From Ancylobacter sp. IITR112 (GTDB lineage Bacteria > Pseudomonadota > Alphaproteobacteria > Rhizobiales > Xanthobacteraceae), in contig NZ_JBGCUS010000001.1 of assembly GCF_041415945.1 (NCBI RefSeq), positions 124,001-188,000 on the forward strand: a DNA stretch of 64,000 bases. Reading direction: 5' to 3'. The position numbers were made by a program, and so were the translations under genes. The notes below the pieces were generated by a model. The model was not told where the DNA came from. It did not search any database and worked only from the letters and a program-made list of their open reading frames with translations. Shown here in pieces: positions 1 to 8,275 of this stretch; position 1 is the first letter of the stretch; every line of letters starts with the position of its first letter.

Positions 1-1
1 G

Positions 2-952
2 CCGGTGCTGACCACGCTGCAGCTCCGCACCCGCAAGGCCAAGCGTGCGCTCGCCGCGCGCGGGCTGGTGGAAGCCGTCACCTGGTCCTTCGTGCCCAAG
101 CCGCAGGCGGAGCTGTTCGGCGGCGGACAGCCGGCGCTGGCGCTCGCCAACCCCATCGCCGCCGATCTCTCGGACATGCGTCCGAGCCTGCTGCCGGGGC
201 TGGTGCGTTCCGCGCAGGCCAATGCCGATCGCGGCTTCGGCGATGTGGCGCTGTTCGAGGTCGGGCAGGTGTTCAAGGGCGACCGGCCGCAGGACCAGTT
301 CATCGCGGCGACGGGTCTGCGCCGCGCTACCGCCAAGCCCTCCGGCGCCGGCCGGCATTGGGCCGGCAAGGCGGCCGCCGTCGACGCCTTCGACGCCAAG
401 GCGGACGCGCTGGCGCTGCTCGCCGCCTGCGGCGCGCCGGTGGCGAATCTGCAGATTTCCACCGACGCCCCCGCCTGGTTCCACCCCGGCCGCTCCGGCA
501 CGTTCCGGCTCGGTCCGAACGTGATCGGCCATTTCGGCGAACTGCACCCCTCGGTATTGGAGGCGCTGGATGCGGCGGGGCCGCTGGTGGCGTTCGAGGT
601 GCTGCTGGAGCGCATCCCTGAGCCCAAGGCCAAGGCGACGCGGGTGAAGCCGCTGCTGGAACTGATCCCCTTCCAGCCGGTGGAGCGCGACTTCGCCTTC
701 GTGGTGGCGCGCGGCGTCGCCGCCGGCGACATGGTGAAGGCCGCTTCCGGCGTCGACCGCAAGCTGATCACCGGCGTGAACGTGTTCGATCTCTATGAGG
801 GGCCGGGCATCGACGCGGACAAGAAGTCGGTGGCGCTTTCCGTCACGCTTCAGCCGCGCGAGAAGACGCTGACCGACGCCGAGATCGAGGCGGTGGCGGC
901 GAAGATCGTCGCCGAGGTGACGAAGAAGACCGGCGCGACGCTGCGCGGCTGA
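2..952 (+). CDS. pheT: phenylalanine--tRNA ligase beta subunit, C-terminal part (5' end outside the window)
   Basis: The beta subunit pairs with PheS in the cytoplasmic alpha2beta2 enzyme that charges tRNA-Phe. The frame is already open at the left edge; the GTG at 5 is internal, because the text around it ([23 protein letters not shown]) is the family's conserved entry into the core domain. About 316 codons are visible: the core domain, then from about residue 220 of the visible part the C-terminal ferredoxin-like anticodon-binding domain, which opens with the typical [13 protein letters not shown] and closes with KKTGATLRG. Roughly the first 480-500 residues are missing. The stop is TGA at 950-952, followed by a palindrome cluster that may end the transcript. 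Identity is secure. Confidence 0.95.
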   Translation, partial: PVLTTLQLRTRKAKRALAARGLVEAVTWSFVPKPQAELFGGGQPALALANPIAADLSDMRPSLLPGLVRSAQANADRGFGDVALFEVGQVFKGDRPQDQFIAATGLRRATAKPSGAGRHWAGKAAAVDAFDAKADALALLAACGAPVANLQISTDAPAWFHPGRSGTFRLGPNVIGHFGELHPSVLEALDAAGPLVAFEVLLERIPEPKAKATRVKPLLELIPFQPVERDFAFVVARGVAAGDMVKAASGVDRKLITGVNVFDLYEGPGIDADKKSVALSVTLQPREKTLTDAEIEAVAAKIVAEVTKKTGATLRG

Positions 953-980
953 TGCGACGACGGTCATCCCGGACGGCCGC

Positions 981-1031
981 TAGAGCACGCGCCGATCAGC
1001 TTGCATCGCAAGCTGATCGGCGCGTGCTCTA
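981..1031. repeat. 24-bp perfect inverted repeat with 3-base loop
   Basis: The arms 981-1004 and 1008-1031 are exact reverse complements over 24 bases around the loop ATC. This is far longer than an ordinary terminator and has no T-tract on either side. It contains the core GCCGATCAGC, shared in part with the neighbouring hairpin. It is best read as a dispersed palindromic element, although transcribed it would also make a very stable hairpin downstream of pheT. Confidence 0.9.
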
Positions 1032-1040
1032 TCTTAGAGT

Positions 1041-1092
1041 TAGAGGGCGATTCACCGATCAGATTGGTTCAATCTGATCGGATCGCACTCTA
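1041..1092. repeat. second inverted repeat of the cluster
   Basis: The inner arms CCGATCAGATTG (1055-1066) and CAATCTGATCGG (1070-1081) are perfect. The outer arms 1041-1051 and 1082-1092 match at 10 of 11 positions, with a three-base bulge at 1052-1054. Core and ends resemble the hairpin at 981-1031, so the two are probably related elements side by side. Confidence 0.85.
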
Positions 1093-1176
1093 GGCCGATC
1101 CGGGAGGCTCCGACTCGGGCGTGCCATTTACGTCGCCGGTTGCACCCGCAACCGCGAGGGCGGCGATGGATGGCGC

Positions 1177-2589
1177 TTATGCCGGCCCGTCGCCGAACAG
1201 GCGTAGCGCGCGGTCGGCGGCGGCCTCACCCGAACTCCACGCCCCGGCCAGCGTGCCCCAGCCGCTGAGGGGAACATAGTCGCCGGCGAGGAAAATCCGG
1301 TTCTGCACCGTGTCGGCAAACACCCCGCGCTGCGCGCCCTGTCCCGGCAGGGCGGCGCTGAGCGCGCCGCGGATCAGCGGGTCCTGACCCCAACGCGAGG
1401 TCATGACCTCGGAAATGCGGGCCGGCGCGCCGGGGAAATGCGTCCGCAGCCACGCCTCGGCCAGTGGCAGCGCCACTTCCGCGCCTTTTTCCGCGATGGC
1501 GCGCGCCGGCGCGTCAGCGAAGGTGAGCCTGTGCAGATCGCTGCCATTGATCCGCCCCTGCAGCAAAGCGGGAGCAGCGTCACTGGCCCGGGTCAGCACC
1601 GTTTCGTTCGGCAGCAGGCCGAGCGGATTGCCGGCGAGGATGAACGCCACCTGTTCGAGATGCCCGGCGGGCACCGCCCGCAGCGCGTTGACCAGCCGCG
1701 TCGGCAGCACCGGGTTGAAGCGGATCGCGCCGGCCGCCAGCACCGGGGCCGGCACGGCCAGCACGATGGCGCGGGCGCGGATGGGCGTGCGCTGGCCGCG
1801 CACGGACACGCTGTGAAAGCGCCCGCCATGGGTGATCAGGGTCACCGGGGCTTCCCGCTGCACATTCACCCAGGCGCCGAGCGCTTCCATCAGCGCGCCG
1901 ACACCGAACGGGCTGGTGGTGTCGTCCGGGCGCGCGTCGCGACGCGAGAGGTCGAGCGCGGAGAGCGCGGCGAGGGGGCGCCCGCAACTGAGCGGGCCGA
2001 GCAACTGCGCCACGGTGGGCATCCAGGGGCTGGCGGCGGCGCTCCTGTCGCCCGCGCCGGCCTTGCCGGGCGGCGGCGGGGGCGCGCTGGCGAGTGCCTG
2101 CGCGGCGCTCATGTCCTTGCCGCCCTCGATGGCCGCCAGCATGTTCCGCTGTGCCGCGCCGAGGGCGGCGGAGAAGGCGTCATAGCCGCTCTCGCGCACT
2201 TCGTGCCCATCGGCGAACAGACGCCGCCCGGAGGGAAGGGGAATGAGCGGCTGCCCCGCCGCCTGCGCGCGCACGCCCAGCGTGCCCTCGCTGCCGGCGA
2301 AGCCGCCGGGCCCGAGATCGACCTTGAGCCCGAAGGCGCTCTCGGTGCGGGCGCGCCCACCCAGACGCGGCCCGGCCTCAAGCAGCACATAGGAGCGCCT
2401 GGCCTCGGCGACCCGGCGGGCGGCGGCGATGCCGGCCGCGCCGCCGCCAATGATGACGACATCGACATCGCTGGCCCCGGCCTGGGCGAGGGCCGGTGTC
2501 GGCAGCAGAGCGGCCGAGGCGGCAGCGAGGAAGTGGCGGCGGTTCAGCGTGCCGCCAGGGCGCGTTCGGGTCATAAGGCGGATACTCAT
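1177..2589 (-). CDS. Tat-exported FAD-dependent amine oxidase
   Basis: This is a flavin monoamine oxidase-family protein (470 aa). The N-terminus carries a twin-arginine signal (NRRHFLAAASAALL, about residues 17-30) ending in an Ala-rich region, so the protein is probably exported folded with its FAD. Directly after it comes a Rossmann dinucleotide motif, VVIIGGGAAGIAAARR (about residues 45-60), then the GPRLGGRARTE segment typical of amine oxidases. The C-terminal FAD-contact region reads IFLAGDYVPLSGWGTLAGAWSSGE. Substrate cannot be deduced; small amines or amino acids are usual. It is transcribed alone, convergent with pheT. The ATG at 2589 gives the complete Tat signal; the ATG at 2574 would also keep the RR motif, and no clear ribosome binding site separates them. 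Confidence 0.85.
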   Translation of the reverse strand: MSIRLMTRTRPGGTLNRRHFLAAASAALLPTPALAQAGASDVDVVIIGGGAAGIAAARRVAEARRSYVLLEAGPRLGGRARTESAFGLKVDLGPGGFAGSEGTLGVRAQAAGQPLIPLPSGRRLFADGHEVRESGYDAFSAALGAAQRNMLAAIEGGKDMSAAQALASAPPPPPGKAGAGDRSAAASPWMPTVAQLLGPLSCGRPLAALSALDLSRRDARPDDTTSPFGVGALMEALGAWVNVQREAPVTLITHGGRFHSVSVRGQRTPIRARAIVLAVPAPVLAAGAIRFNPVLPTRLVNALRAVPAGHLEQVAFILAGNPLGLLPNETVLTRASDAAPALLQGRINGSDLHRLTFADAPARAIAEKGAEVALPLAEAWLRTHFPGAPARISEVMTSRWGQDPLIRGALSAALPGQGAQRGVFADTVQNRIFLAGDYVPLSGWGTLAGAWSSGEAAADRALRLFGDGPA

Positions 2590-2844
2590 GCGATGAGGCC
2601 GTCAGGCTAGCATGGCCGGCCGGGCGGGCGAAGGCGCCGGCCGCCATGGCCGCCGCGAGAAGGGAAGGCGCCGGCTAAAGGCTTGCGCTGAATCATGTTT
2701 TGTTCGTGGAGAACGAATCGGGACTCACAGGCGCGTCGCTCGAATCAAGCCTGAAGTTGCCCGCGCCGCCGGCCGTCTCGCCGGCGCGGCTTGAGCAGCG
2801 GGGCCGGGCGCCCTACCTAGGGGCGGTCGCCAAAGGGGAACTCG

Positions 2845-3507
2845 ATGCTGCGGGACGCGATCACGGCCTTCGCCCAGACCTTTTCGCCGGATTATCGCCG
2901 TGTGCTGCTGCGCTCGGTCGGCCTCGCCATCGGGCTGCTGATCGCGCTTGGCGTCGGCGCGCACTACGCGCTGACCTATTTCGTCGCGCTGGACCTGCGC
3001 TGGGCCGAGATCACCATCGACATTCTCGCCGCCTTCGGCATCTTCATCGGCGCGATTTTCCTGGTGCCGCCGGTGACCTCGCTCATCGCCGGCCTGTTTC
3101 TCGACGATGTCGCGGCGCAGGTGGAGCGCAACGATTTTCCGCTGGAGCCGGAGGGGCAGGCGCTGCCGATTGCCCGCTCGCTCTGGCTCACCGTCAAATT
3201 CTTCGGCGTCATGCTGGCGGTGAACCTGGTGGCGCTACTGCTTCTGCTGGTGCCGGGGGTGAACCTCGTCGTGTTCTATGTCGCCAATGGCTATCTGCTC
3301 GGCCGCGAATATTTCCAGCTCGCGGCCATGCGCTACCGCAGCGAGGACGAGGTGGCGCTGCTGCGCCGCCACCATGCGGGGGCGATCTTCCTCGGCGGGC
3401 TGGTGATCGCCGCCGTGGTGTCGGTGCCGATCCTCAACCTCGTCACGCCGGTGTTCGCGACGATCTTCATGGTGCGGCTGCACAAGCGGCTGTCGCGCGC
3501 CGGGTGA
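2845..3507 (+). CDS. EI24-domain (CysZ-like) inner-membrane protein
   Basis: A 220-aa polytopic membrane protein of the EI24/CysZ family. About four long hydrophobic stretches are visible (around residues 23-50, 58-85, 130-165 and 175-205), with the family segments FSPDYRRVLLRS at the start and YVANGYLLGREYFQLAAMR in the middle. CysZ in enterobacteria imports sulfate; many alphaproteobacterial members are uncharacterised, and no cys genes lie nearby, so sulfate transport is not claimed. AAAGGGG seven bases before the ATG supports the start. The stop is three bases from the convergent nth stop. Confidence 0.8.
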   Translation: MLRDAITAFAQTFSPDYRRVLLRSVGLAIGLLIALGVGAHYALTYFVALDLRWAEITIDILAAFGIFIGAIFLVPPVTSLIAGLFLDDVAAQVERNDFPLEPEGQALPIARSLWLTVKFFGVMLAVNLVALLLLLVPGVNLVVFYVANGYLLGREYFQLAAMRYRSEDEVALLRRHHAGAIFLGGLVIAAVVSVPILNLVTPVFATIFMVRLHKRLSRAG

Positions 3508-3510
3508 GGC

Positions 3511-4356
3511 TCAGGCGGCGGTCTTTTCCGGCCAGCGGCACAGATCCGCGATGAGGCAGCGCGGGCAATCCGGCTTCAGCGCCTTGCAGACATAGCGCCC
3601 GTGCAGGATCAGCCAGTGGTGCGCGTGCAGCTTGAAGCGGTCGGGAATGATGCGCTCCAGCCCCAGTTCCACCTCCAGCGGCGTCTTGCCCGGCGCCAGC
3701 CCGGTGCGGTTGGCGATGCGGAACAGATGGGTGTCGACGGCAATGGTCGGCAGGCCGAAGGCGATGTTGAGCACCACATTCGCGGTCTTGCGGCCGACGC
3801 CGGGCAGGGTTTCCAGCACGGCGCGGTCGGCGGGCACCTCGCCGCCATGCTCATTGAGGAGGCGGCGGGAGAGTTCGACGACATTCTTCGCCTTGCCGCG
3901 AAAAAGGCCGAGGGTGCGGATGTGCTGCGCCACGCCTTCCTCGCCCAGCGTTACCATCGCCGCCGGCGTGGGGGCGGCCTTGAACAGGCCGCGCGTCGCC
4001 TTGTTGACGCCGGCATCGGTGGCCTGGGCCGAGAGCACCACCGCCACCAGCAAAGTGAAGGGGTCGTGATGCTCCAATTCGCCTTCGGGATGCGGGTTGG
4101 CGGCCTCGAAGCGGGTGAAGGCGGTGGCGATCTCCGCGTCGCTCCACGGCCGGAACGCGCCGCCAATGGCGGCGGCGGCGGCATTGGCCACGGCGCGGCG
4201 GCGGGCGGGGCGGGTGGCGGCCTGTTCTTCCAGCGCCGCCACGGCGGCCTTGGTCGTGACCTTCGCCTTGCCGGCGCCCGACGCGGCGGGCTTCGCTGCC
4301 GCCCGCTTGCGCGGGCGCGCGCTGGGTCGCACCGAATCCTTGTCCTCATTCGCCAT
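3511..4356 (-). CDS. nth: endonuclease III, base-excision repair DNA glycosylase/AP lyase
   Basis: Removes oxidised pyrimidines and nicks abasic sites. The helix-hairpin-helix LPGVGRKTANVV carries the catalytic lysine, VDTHLFRIANR the catalytic aspartate, and the C-terminal C-x6-C-x2-C-x5-C set (CKALKPDCPRCLIADLC) binds a [4Fe-4S] cluster. The product is 281 aa against about 210 for the E. coli enzyme; the excess is a basic Ala/Lys/Arg-rich N-terminal extension of about 65 residues. I start at the ATG opening MANEDKDS (4356) because the longer frame would run across the divergent gene's start. Its first codons overlap the presumed promoter of the DUF2244 gene. Confidence 0.93.
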   Translation of the reverse strand: MANEDKDSVRPSARPRKRAAAKPAASGAGKAKVTTKAAVAALEEQAATRPARRRAVANAAAAAIGGAFRPWSDAEIATAFTRFEAANPHPEGELEHHDPFTLLVAVVLSAQATDAGVNKATRGLFKAAPTPAAMVTLGEEGVAQHIRTLGLFRGKAKNVVELSRRLLNEHGGEVPADRAVLETLPGVGRKTANVVLNIAFGLPTIAVDTHLFRIANRTGLAPGKTPLEVELGLERIIPDRFKLHAHHWLILHGRYVCKALKPDCPRCLIADLCRWPEKTAA

Positions 4357-4369
4357 TTTCGACCTATAA
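4340..4369 (+). promoter_or_regulatory. candidate sigma-70 promoter for the DUF2244 gene, nearly leaderless
   Basis: TTGTCC (4340-4345), an 18-base spacer, and a perfect TATAAT (4364-4369). The start ATG is at 4379, so transcription beginning about seven bases after the -10 would leave only about three untranslated bases. No Shine-Dalgarno sequence is present between them. The -35 lies inside the nth coding region on the other strand. Confidence 0.5.
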
Positions 4370-4378
4370 TGCGGGCCC

Positions 4379-4909
4379 ATGAGCGCTGCCAATACCGCCT
4401 TTCCCAATGAGGGCGCCGGCTTCGATGAGCCGGAGCTGTTTTCCGTGCGCTACCAGCCGCACCGCTCGCTCGGGCCGCGCGGCTTTCTGGTGGTCATGGG
4501 CATCATTGCCGGCATCAGCTTCGTCTGCGGGCTGGCCTTTCTGATGATGGGTGCCTGGCCGGTGTTCGGCCTGTTCGGGCTCGACGTGCTGGCGATCTGG
4601 TGGGGGTTCCGGCTGAATTTCCGTGCCGCCCGCGCCTGCGAGGAAATCACCGTGACGCCAAGTGTCATCCGGCTGCGCCATGTCACGGCGGATGGCACGG
4701 AATATCGCGAGGAACTGAACCCGCTCTGGACCCGTCTGACCTGCGAGGCGATCGAGGATTTCGGCGTGCAGCGTCTGGCGCTGGAAATGCGCGGCCGGCC
4801 CTATGTGATCGGCAGCTTCCTGCACACGGCGCAGCGCGAGGAACTGGCGGAAAGCCTTGCCCGCGCCCTCGCCGAGGCCAAGCGCGGCGTGGTGCGCTCG
4901 GCGGTGTGA
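4379..4909 (+). CDS. DUF2244 family membrane protein
   Basis: A 176-aa protein of the alphaproteobacterial DUF2244 family, function unknown. The family hallmark is an N-terminal FSVRYQPHRSLGPRGF segment, two adjacent membrane helices (about residues 38-60 and 62-80) and a cytoplasmic domain with the pattern RACEEITVTP...RELNPLWTRL. Divergent from nth, with a TATAAT box ending 10 bases before the ATG. The next gene starts 73 bases downstream on the same strand. The pairing of DUF2244 and nth is, as I recall, common in this order. Confidence 0.85.
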   Translation: MSAANTAFPNEGAGFDEPELFSVRYQPHRSLGPRGFLVVMGIIAGISFVCGLAFLMMGAWPVFGLFGLDVLAIWWGFRLNFRAARACEEITVTPSVIRLRHVTADGTEYREELNPLWTRLTCEAIEDFGVQRLALEMRGRPYVIGSFLHTAQREELAESLARALAEAKRGVVRSAV

Positions 4910-4981
4910 CGCCGCCGTCGAAATCGGGTGGCCCGGGGCTGGCGGGCGTGGTCGGATGCAGCCAGCTTGAGGAGAACGCCC

Positions 4982-5863
4982 GTGCTCGCGCCCAATCTCG
5001 ACGCCGCCCATCCCCTGGAAATCGCCGCCGCGGATTATGAAATCGTCCGCCGCGCGGTGGAATATGTGAATCTGCGCTTCCGCGACCAGCCGGAGGTGGA
5101 GGAGATCGCCCGCGCTTCCGGGGTGCATCCCCGCGCGCTGACCGACCTGTTCCGCCGCTGGTGCGGGCTCACCCCGAAGGATTTTCTGCAGGCGGTGACC
5201 ATCGACGCCGCGCGGCGGGTGCTGACTGAATCCGACAATGTGCTCGATGCCGCCTATGAACTCGGCCTTTCCGGGCCGGGGCGGCTGCACGATCTGTTCG
5301 TGGTGCATGAATCCATGTCGCCCGGCGAATGGAAGAGCGGCGGTGTGGGGCTGGTGGTGCGCTATGGCTTCCACGCCTCGCCCTTCGGCGTCGCGCTCGC
5401 GATGGTGACGCCGCGCGGCCTGTGCGGCCTCGCCTTCGCCGATGAGGGCGAGGAGGACGCCGCTTTGGCCGACATGCGCCGCCGCTGGCCGAACGCGCTC
5501 TATATCGAGGACCCCATCGCCACCGCCCCCTATGCGGCGCGCATCTTCGACCGCGGCACCTGGAGCCCGGACGATCCGCTGCGCATCGTCTTCATCGGCA
5601 CCGATTTCGAGGTGAAGGTGTGGGAGACGCTGATGCGCATTCCGCTCGGCAAGGCCACCACCTATTCCAGCATCGCCCAATGCGTGGAAAAGCCGAAGGC
5701 GGCGCGCGCCATCGGCGCGGCGGTGGGCAAGAACCCGATGTCCTTCGTCGTGCCGTGCCATCGCGTGCTTGGCAAGAATGGCGATCTCACCGGCTATCAC
5801 TGGGGCCTTACCCGCAAGCGCGCCATTCTCGGCTGGGAGGCCGGCCAGCTCACCAAGGGCTGA
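4982..5863 (+). CDS. AraC-type HTH fused to methylated-DNA--protein-cysteine methyltransferase (Ada-like)
   Basis: Single-turnover repair of O6-alkylguanine by transfer of the alkyl group to a protein cysteine. The N-terminal third (about residues 18-105) is an AraC-like double helix-turn-helix, including FRRWCGLTPKDFLQAVTIDAARRVL. The C-terminal domain ends in the MGMT active site VVPCHRVLGKNGDLTGYHWG, with the acceptor Cys in PCHR and the LTGYHWG substrate loop. Unlike Ada there is no N-terminal zinc/Cys phosphotriester domain; this HTH-MGMT layout is a known shortened form. I prefer the GTG at 4982 because GAGGAG lies seven bases upstream; an earlier in-frame start at 4928 has no such signal. 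The HTH may autoregulate; no target site is apparent. Confidence 0.88.
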   Translation: MLAPNLDAAHPLEIAAADYEIVRRAVEYVNLRFRDQPEVEEIARASGVHPRALTDLFRRWCGLTPKDFLQAVTIDAARRVLTESDNVLDAAYELGLSGPGRLHDLFVVHESMSPGEWKSGGVGLVVRYGFHASPFGVALAMVTPRGLCGLAFADEGEEDAALADMRRRWPNALYIEDPIATAPYAARIFDRGTWSPDDPLRIVFIGTDFEVKVWETLMRIPLGKATTYSSIAQCVEKPKAARAIGAAVGKNPMSFVVPCHRVLGKNGDLTGYHWGLTRKRAILGWEAGQLTKG

Positions 5864-5883
5864 GCCGCCGGCCCGCCCATTCC

Positions 5884-6324
5884 TCAGCGCGGCGCGGGTG
5901 CGGCGCGCGGCGCTTCGGGCAGCGGGAACAGGGCATCATAGGCCCAGTTGAACAGGAAGGCGTAGACGAGGAAGAACAGCGTCAGCGCCAGATCCATCAG
6001 AAACGCCTCGACCAGCCCGACGCCGAGATACCAGGCGACGAACGGCACGAGGACGAGCACGAGGCCGGCCTCGAACAGGATCGCGTGCAGCACGCGCAGG
6101 GCGAGCGTCTTGCGCACCGAGCCGCGCAGCCGCGCCAGCGCATGGTCGAAGCCGAGATTGAACACGTAGTTCCAGGCGGCGGCGATCAGCGCCGCGCCGG
6201 CTCCGATCGCGCCCATATCCAGCATCGGCACGCCGAACGCCCAGGCCCCGAGCGGGGTGATGATCGACAGGGCGACGATTTCGAAGCTGATGACGTGACG
6301 GATGCGGTCGGCGGTGCCGCGCAT
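5884..6324 (-). CDS. PACE-family multidrug/biguanide efflux transporter
   Basis: Proteobacterial antimicrobial compound efflux (AceI-like) proteins are small proton-coupled exporters of chlorhexidine-like biocides and, in some members, short-chain diamines. The 146-aa product has two tandem repeats of the family's transmembrane pair: the first begins RIRHVISFEIVALSIITPLGAW, the second RVLHAILFEAGLVLVLVPFVAWYLG, each with the conserved Glu inside a helix; WNYVFNLGFD and FNWAYDALFP follow each pair. The ATG at 6324 is chosen because AGGGGAG precedes it by seven bases; longer frames add 25 hydrophilic residues with no ribosome binding site. Family members that move putrescine/cadaverine make the polyamine genes elsewhere in the window a possible context. 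Confidence 0.85.
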   Translation of the reverse strand: MRGTADRIRHVISFEIVALSIITPLGAWAFGVPMLDMGAIGAGAALIAAAWNYVFNLGFDHALARLRGSVRKTLALRVLHAILFEAGLVLVLVPFVAWYLGVGLVEAFLMDLALTLFFLVYAFLFNWAYDALFPLPEAPRAAPAPR

Positions 6325-6475
6325 GACGGTTCTCCCCTGCATGTCGGGCCGTCCCGCCTGGGTTCCCGATGAGGGGGAAGTCGTCTTCACGCTGGTCATA
6401 TGGGGCTGCTTGGAGCTGCGGCAAGGCCGGCGCCGCCGTCAGGGGCGCGCCGGCCGTAGGGGTCGGGCGGGTGGT

Positions 6476-7099
6476 TCAGCCGGCGAGATCGACAACGCTC
6501 TCCACCGTCGAATCCGCCTTCAGCCGGTAGATGACAGGTGCGCCGGTGGCGAGCTCGCGCTTCATGATGCTCTCGGGCGTGTGCTTCTCCAGCACCATGA
6601 TGAGCGCGCGCAGCGAATTGCCATGCGCGGCGACCAGAACCCGGTTGCCCTGCAGCACCTTGGGCAGGATCTCGGTGACGTAATAGGGCAGGGCGCGGGC
6701 CACCGTGTCCTTCAGGCTCTCGCCGCCGGGCGGGGGCACGTCATAGGAACGACGCCAGACATGCACCTGCTCCTCGCCCCATTTGGCGCGGGCATCGTCC
6801 TTGTTGAGGCCGGAGAGATCGCCATAGTCGCGCTCGTTCAGCGCGAGATCGCGGGTGATCGGCAGCCCGGTCTGGCCGAGTTCCGCCAGGGCGAGGTCCA
6901 GCGTCTTCTGCGCCCGCGAGAGATTGGAGGTGAAGGCCATGTCGAACTGATAGCCTTCCGCCTTCAGCCGCGCGCCCGCCTTCTTGGCTTCCTCGACGCC
7001 AAGGGCGGTGAGGTCCGGGTCGCGCCAGCCGGTGAACAGGTTCTTCAGGTTCCACTCGCTCTGGCCGTGGCGCACGAGCACGAGAAGGCGGTCGGACAT
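6476..7099 (-). CDS. gpmA: 2,3-bisphosphoglycerate-dependent phosphoglycerate mutase
   Basis: Interconverts 3- and 2-phosphoglycerate in glycolysis/gluconeogenesis. The phosphohistidine motif RHGQSEWN is at residues 10-17, the catalytic acid lies in [11 protein letters not shown], and the second histidine in AAHGNSLRA. At 207 aa it is the short alphaproteobacterial form. It begins 20 bases after the dapB stop on the same strand, so the two are probably one transcript. Confidence 0.95.
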   Translation of the reverse strand: MSDRLLVLVRHGQSEWNLKNLFTGWRDPDLTALGVEEAKKAGARLKAEGYQFDMAFTSNLSRAQKTLDLALAELGQTGLPITRDLALNERDYGDLSGLNKDDARAKWGEEQVHVWRRSYDVPPPGGESLKDTVARALPYYVTEILPKVLQGNRVLVAAHGNSLRALIMVLEKHTPESIMKRELATGAPVIYRLKADSTVESVVDLAG

Positions 7100-7119
7100 C
7101 GGGTGGTTCTCCGGCTGGA

Positions 7120-7935
7120 TCAGAAATCGGTGAGGCCGAGCACATCGGTCATGGAATAGAGGCCGGGCTTGCGCCCGCGCGCCCAGCGGGCGGCAGCGAG
7201 CGCGCCGCGGGCAAAGATGCCGCGGTCTTCGGCGCGGTGCGCCAGTTCGATCCGCTCCCCCGCGCCGGCGAAGATCACGTTGTGGTCGCCCACCACCGTG
7301 CCGCCGCGCAGCGTGGCGAAGCCGATATCGCCCGGTCGGCGCGGGCCAGTGTGGCCGTGGCGGCTGAACACGCCGTTCGCCTCAAGGGTGACGCCGCGCC
7401 CCTGCGCGGCGGCCTCGCCGAGCAGCAACGCAGTGCCGGAGGGGGCGTCGATCTTGCGGTTATGGTGCATCTCGACGATCTCGATGTCGAAATCCTCGTC
7501 CAGCGTGCGCGCCACCCGGCGCACAAGCGCGGAGAGCAGGTTGACGCCGAGGCTCATATTGCCCGAGCGCACGATCGGAGCATGGCGCGCTGCGGCGGCG
7601 ATCCTCGCCTCTTCATCAGCGGAAAAGCCGGTCGTGCCGATGATATGGGCGATGCGCGCCTGTGCGGCGAAGGCGGCATAGGCGAGGCTGGCGGCGGGAA
7701 TGGTGAAGTCGATCACCCCATCGGCTGCGGCGAACAGCGGCAGCGGATCGTCCGACACTTTGAGGCCGAGCGCCGGCAGGCCGGCCAGTTCGCCGGCATC
7801 CTGGCCGAGATGCGGGCTGCCGGGCTGGTCTACCGCTCCCGCCAGCGCGAGGTCGGGCGCCTCGCTGATGGCGCGCAGCAGCACCCGGCCCATGCGGCCC
7901 GAGGCTCCGACGACGACGAGCCGCATCTGCGTCAT
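7120..7935 (-). CDS. dapB: 4-hydroxy-tetrahydrodipicolinate reductase
   Basis: Second committed step of the diaminopimelate/lysine pathway, NAD(P)H-dependent and cytoplasmic. The 271-aa product has the nucleotide loop [10 protein letters not shown] at its start and the catalytic region [15 protein letters not shown] near residue 155-170. The ATG at 7935 follows AAGGAGCG with suitable spacing and gives the family's usual length; the frame extends 54 codons further upstream without homology. Probably co-transcribed with gpmA; this pairing is usual in Hyphomicrobiales. Confidence 0.95.
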   Translation of the reverse strand: MTQMRLVVVGASGRMGRVLLRAISEAPDLALAGAVDQPGSPHLGQDAGELAGLPALGLKVSDDPLPLFAAADGVIDFTIPAASLAYAAFAAQARIAHIIGTTGFSADEEARIAAAARHAPIVRSGNMSLGVNLLSALVRRVARTLDEDFDIEIVEMHHNRKIDAPSGTALLLGEAAAQGRGVTLEANGVFSRHGHTGPRRPGDIGFATLRGGTVVGDHNVIFAGAGERIELAHRAEDRGIFARGALAAARWARGRKPGLYSMTDVLGLTDF

Positions 7936-8036
7936 GGGACGGCGCTCCTTGTTGCACTGCGGGGATATAGCGACGTTCACCCGCCGCGAAAAGTGCGCTA
8001 TTTTCCTACATTCTTCGCGCCAGCCTGCCCATATGC

Positions 8037-8065
8037 TTGACGCTTGGCCGCCATCCCTGTACAGG
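8037..8065 (+). promoter_or_regulatory. candidate promoter of the ilvI leader
   Basis: TTGACG (8037-8042), 17 bases, TACAGG (8060-8065). A transcript starting near 8072 would carry the short leader reading frame at 8097 and the terminator hairpin at 8185. Agreement with the -35 consensus is good and with the -10 partial. Confidence 0.5.
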
Positions 8066-8096
8066 TCGCGCAACTTTACGAAGGAGCAGCGCCGCA

Positions 8097-8153
8097 ATGC
8101 GCAAGATTATTACCCTTATCGTAGGACGGCGCGTCGCCGCGGGGTGGGCCTAA
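8097..8153 (+). CDS. putative branched-chain amino-acid leader peptide
   Basis: An 18-residue reading frame, [18 protein letters not shown], opens with an ATG ten bases after AAGGAG and ends at TAA. Five of residues 4-9 are Ile, Leu or Val (IITLIV) and are written with ATT, ATT, CTT, ATC and GTA, several of them codons this GC-rich genome otherwise avoids. A terminator hairpin follows 32 bases after the stop and the acetolactate synthase gene follows that. This is the layout of ribosome-mediated attenuation, where scarcity of charged Ile/Leu/Val tRNA stalls the ribosome on the leader and lets transcription continue. A leader-controlled ilvBN operon is known in Caulobacter; this one is inferred from sequence only. 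Confidence 0.75.
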   Translation: MRKIITLIVGRRVAAGWA

Positions 8154-8184
8154 CGGCCGCTCCGCCCAACGGTGACGCGCGACG

Positions 8185-8205
8185 GGCCCCTTGACGGGGC
8201 CTTTT
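8185..8205 (+). terminator. attenuator terminator before ilvI
   Basis: GGCCCC (8185-8190), loop TTGAC, GGGGCC (8196-8201), then TTTT and further T-rich bases. Upstream, the segment at 8128-8139 (GCGCGTCGCCG) can pair with CGGTGACGCGC (8170-8180), and GGGCC at the end of the leader frame can pair with the GGCCC of the terminator's left arm. These offer mutually exclusive folds as an attenuator needs. Confidence 0.75.
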
Positions 8206-8275
8206 GATTTTCTGGGCCTCCGTGAGGCCATTCCGAAACGACGCAAGACACGACGAGCGTGGAAGGAAAAAGACC

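Larger units (their letters stand above)
964..1105. repeat. palindromic repeat with two further palindromes in its loop
   Basis: The outer arms (964-980 and 1093-1105) match, base for base, the two halves of a hairpin that is uninterrupted at 18783-18813. There the loop between GGCCGC and GGCCG is a single A; here 112 bases (981-1092) lie between them, made of two hairpins. The inserted unit begins TAGAG and ends CTCTA, so its own ends are inverted. This looks like one intergenic repeat element inserted into the loop of another. Confidence 0.8.
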
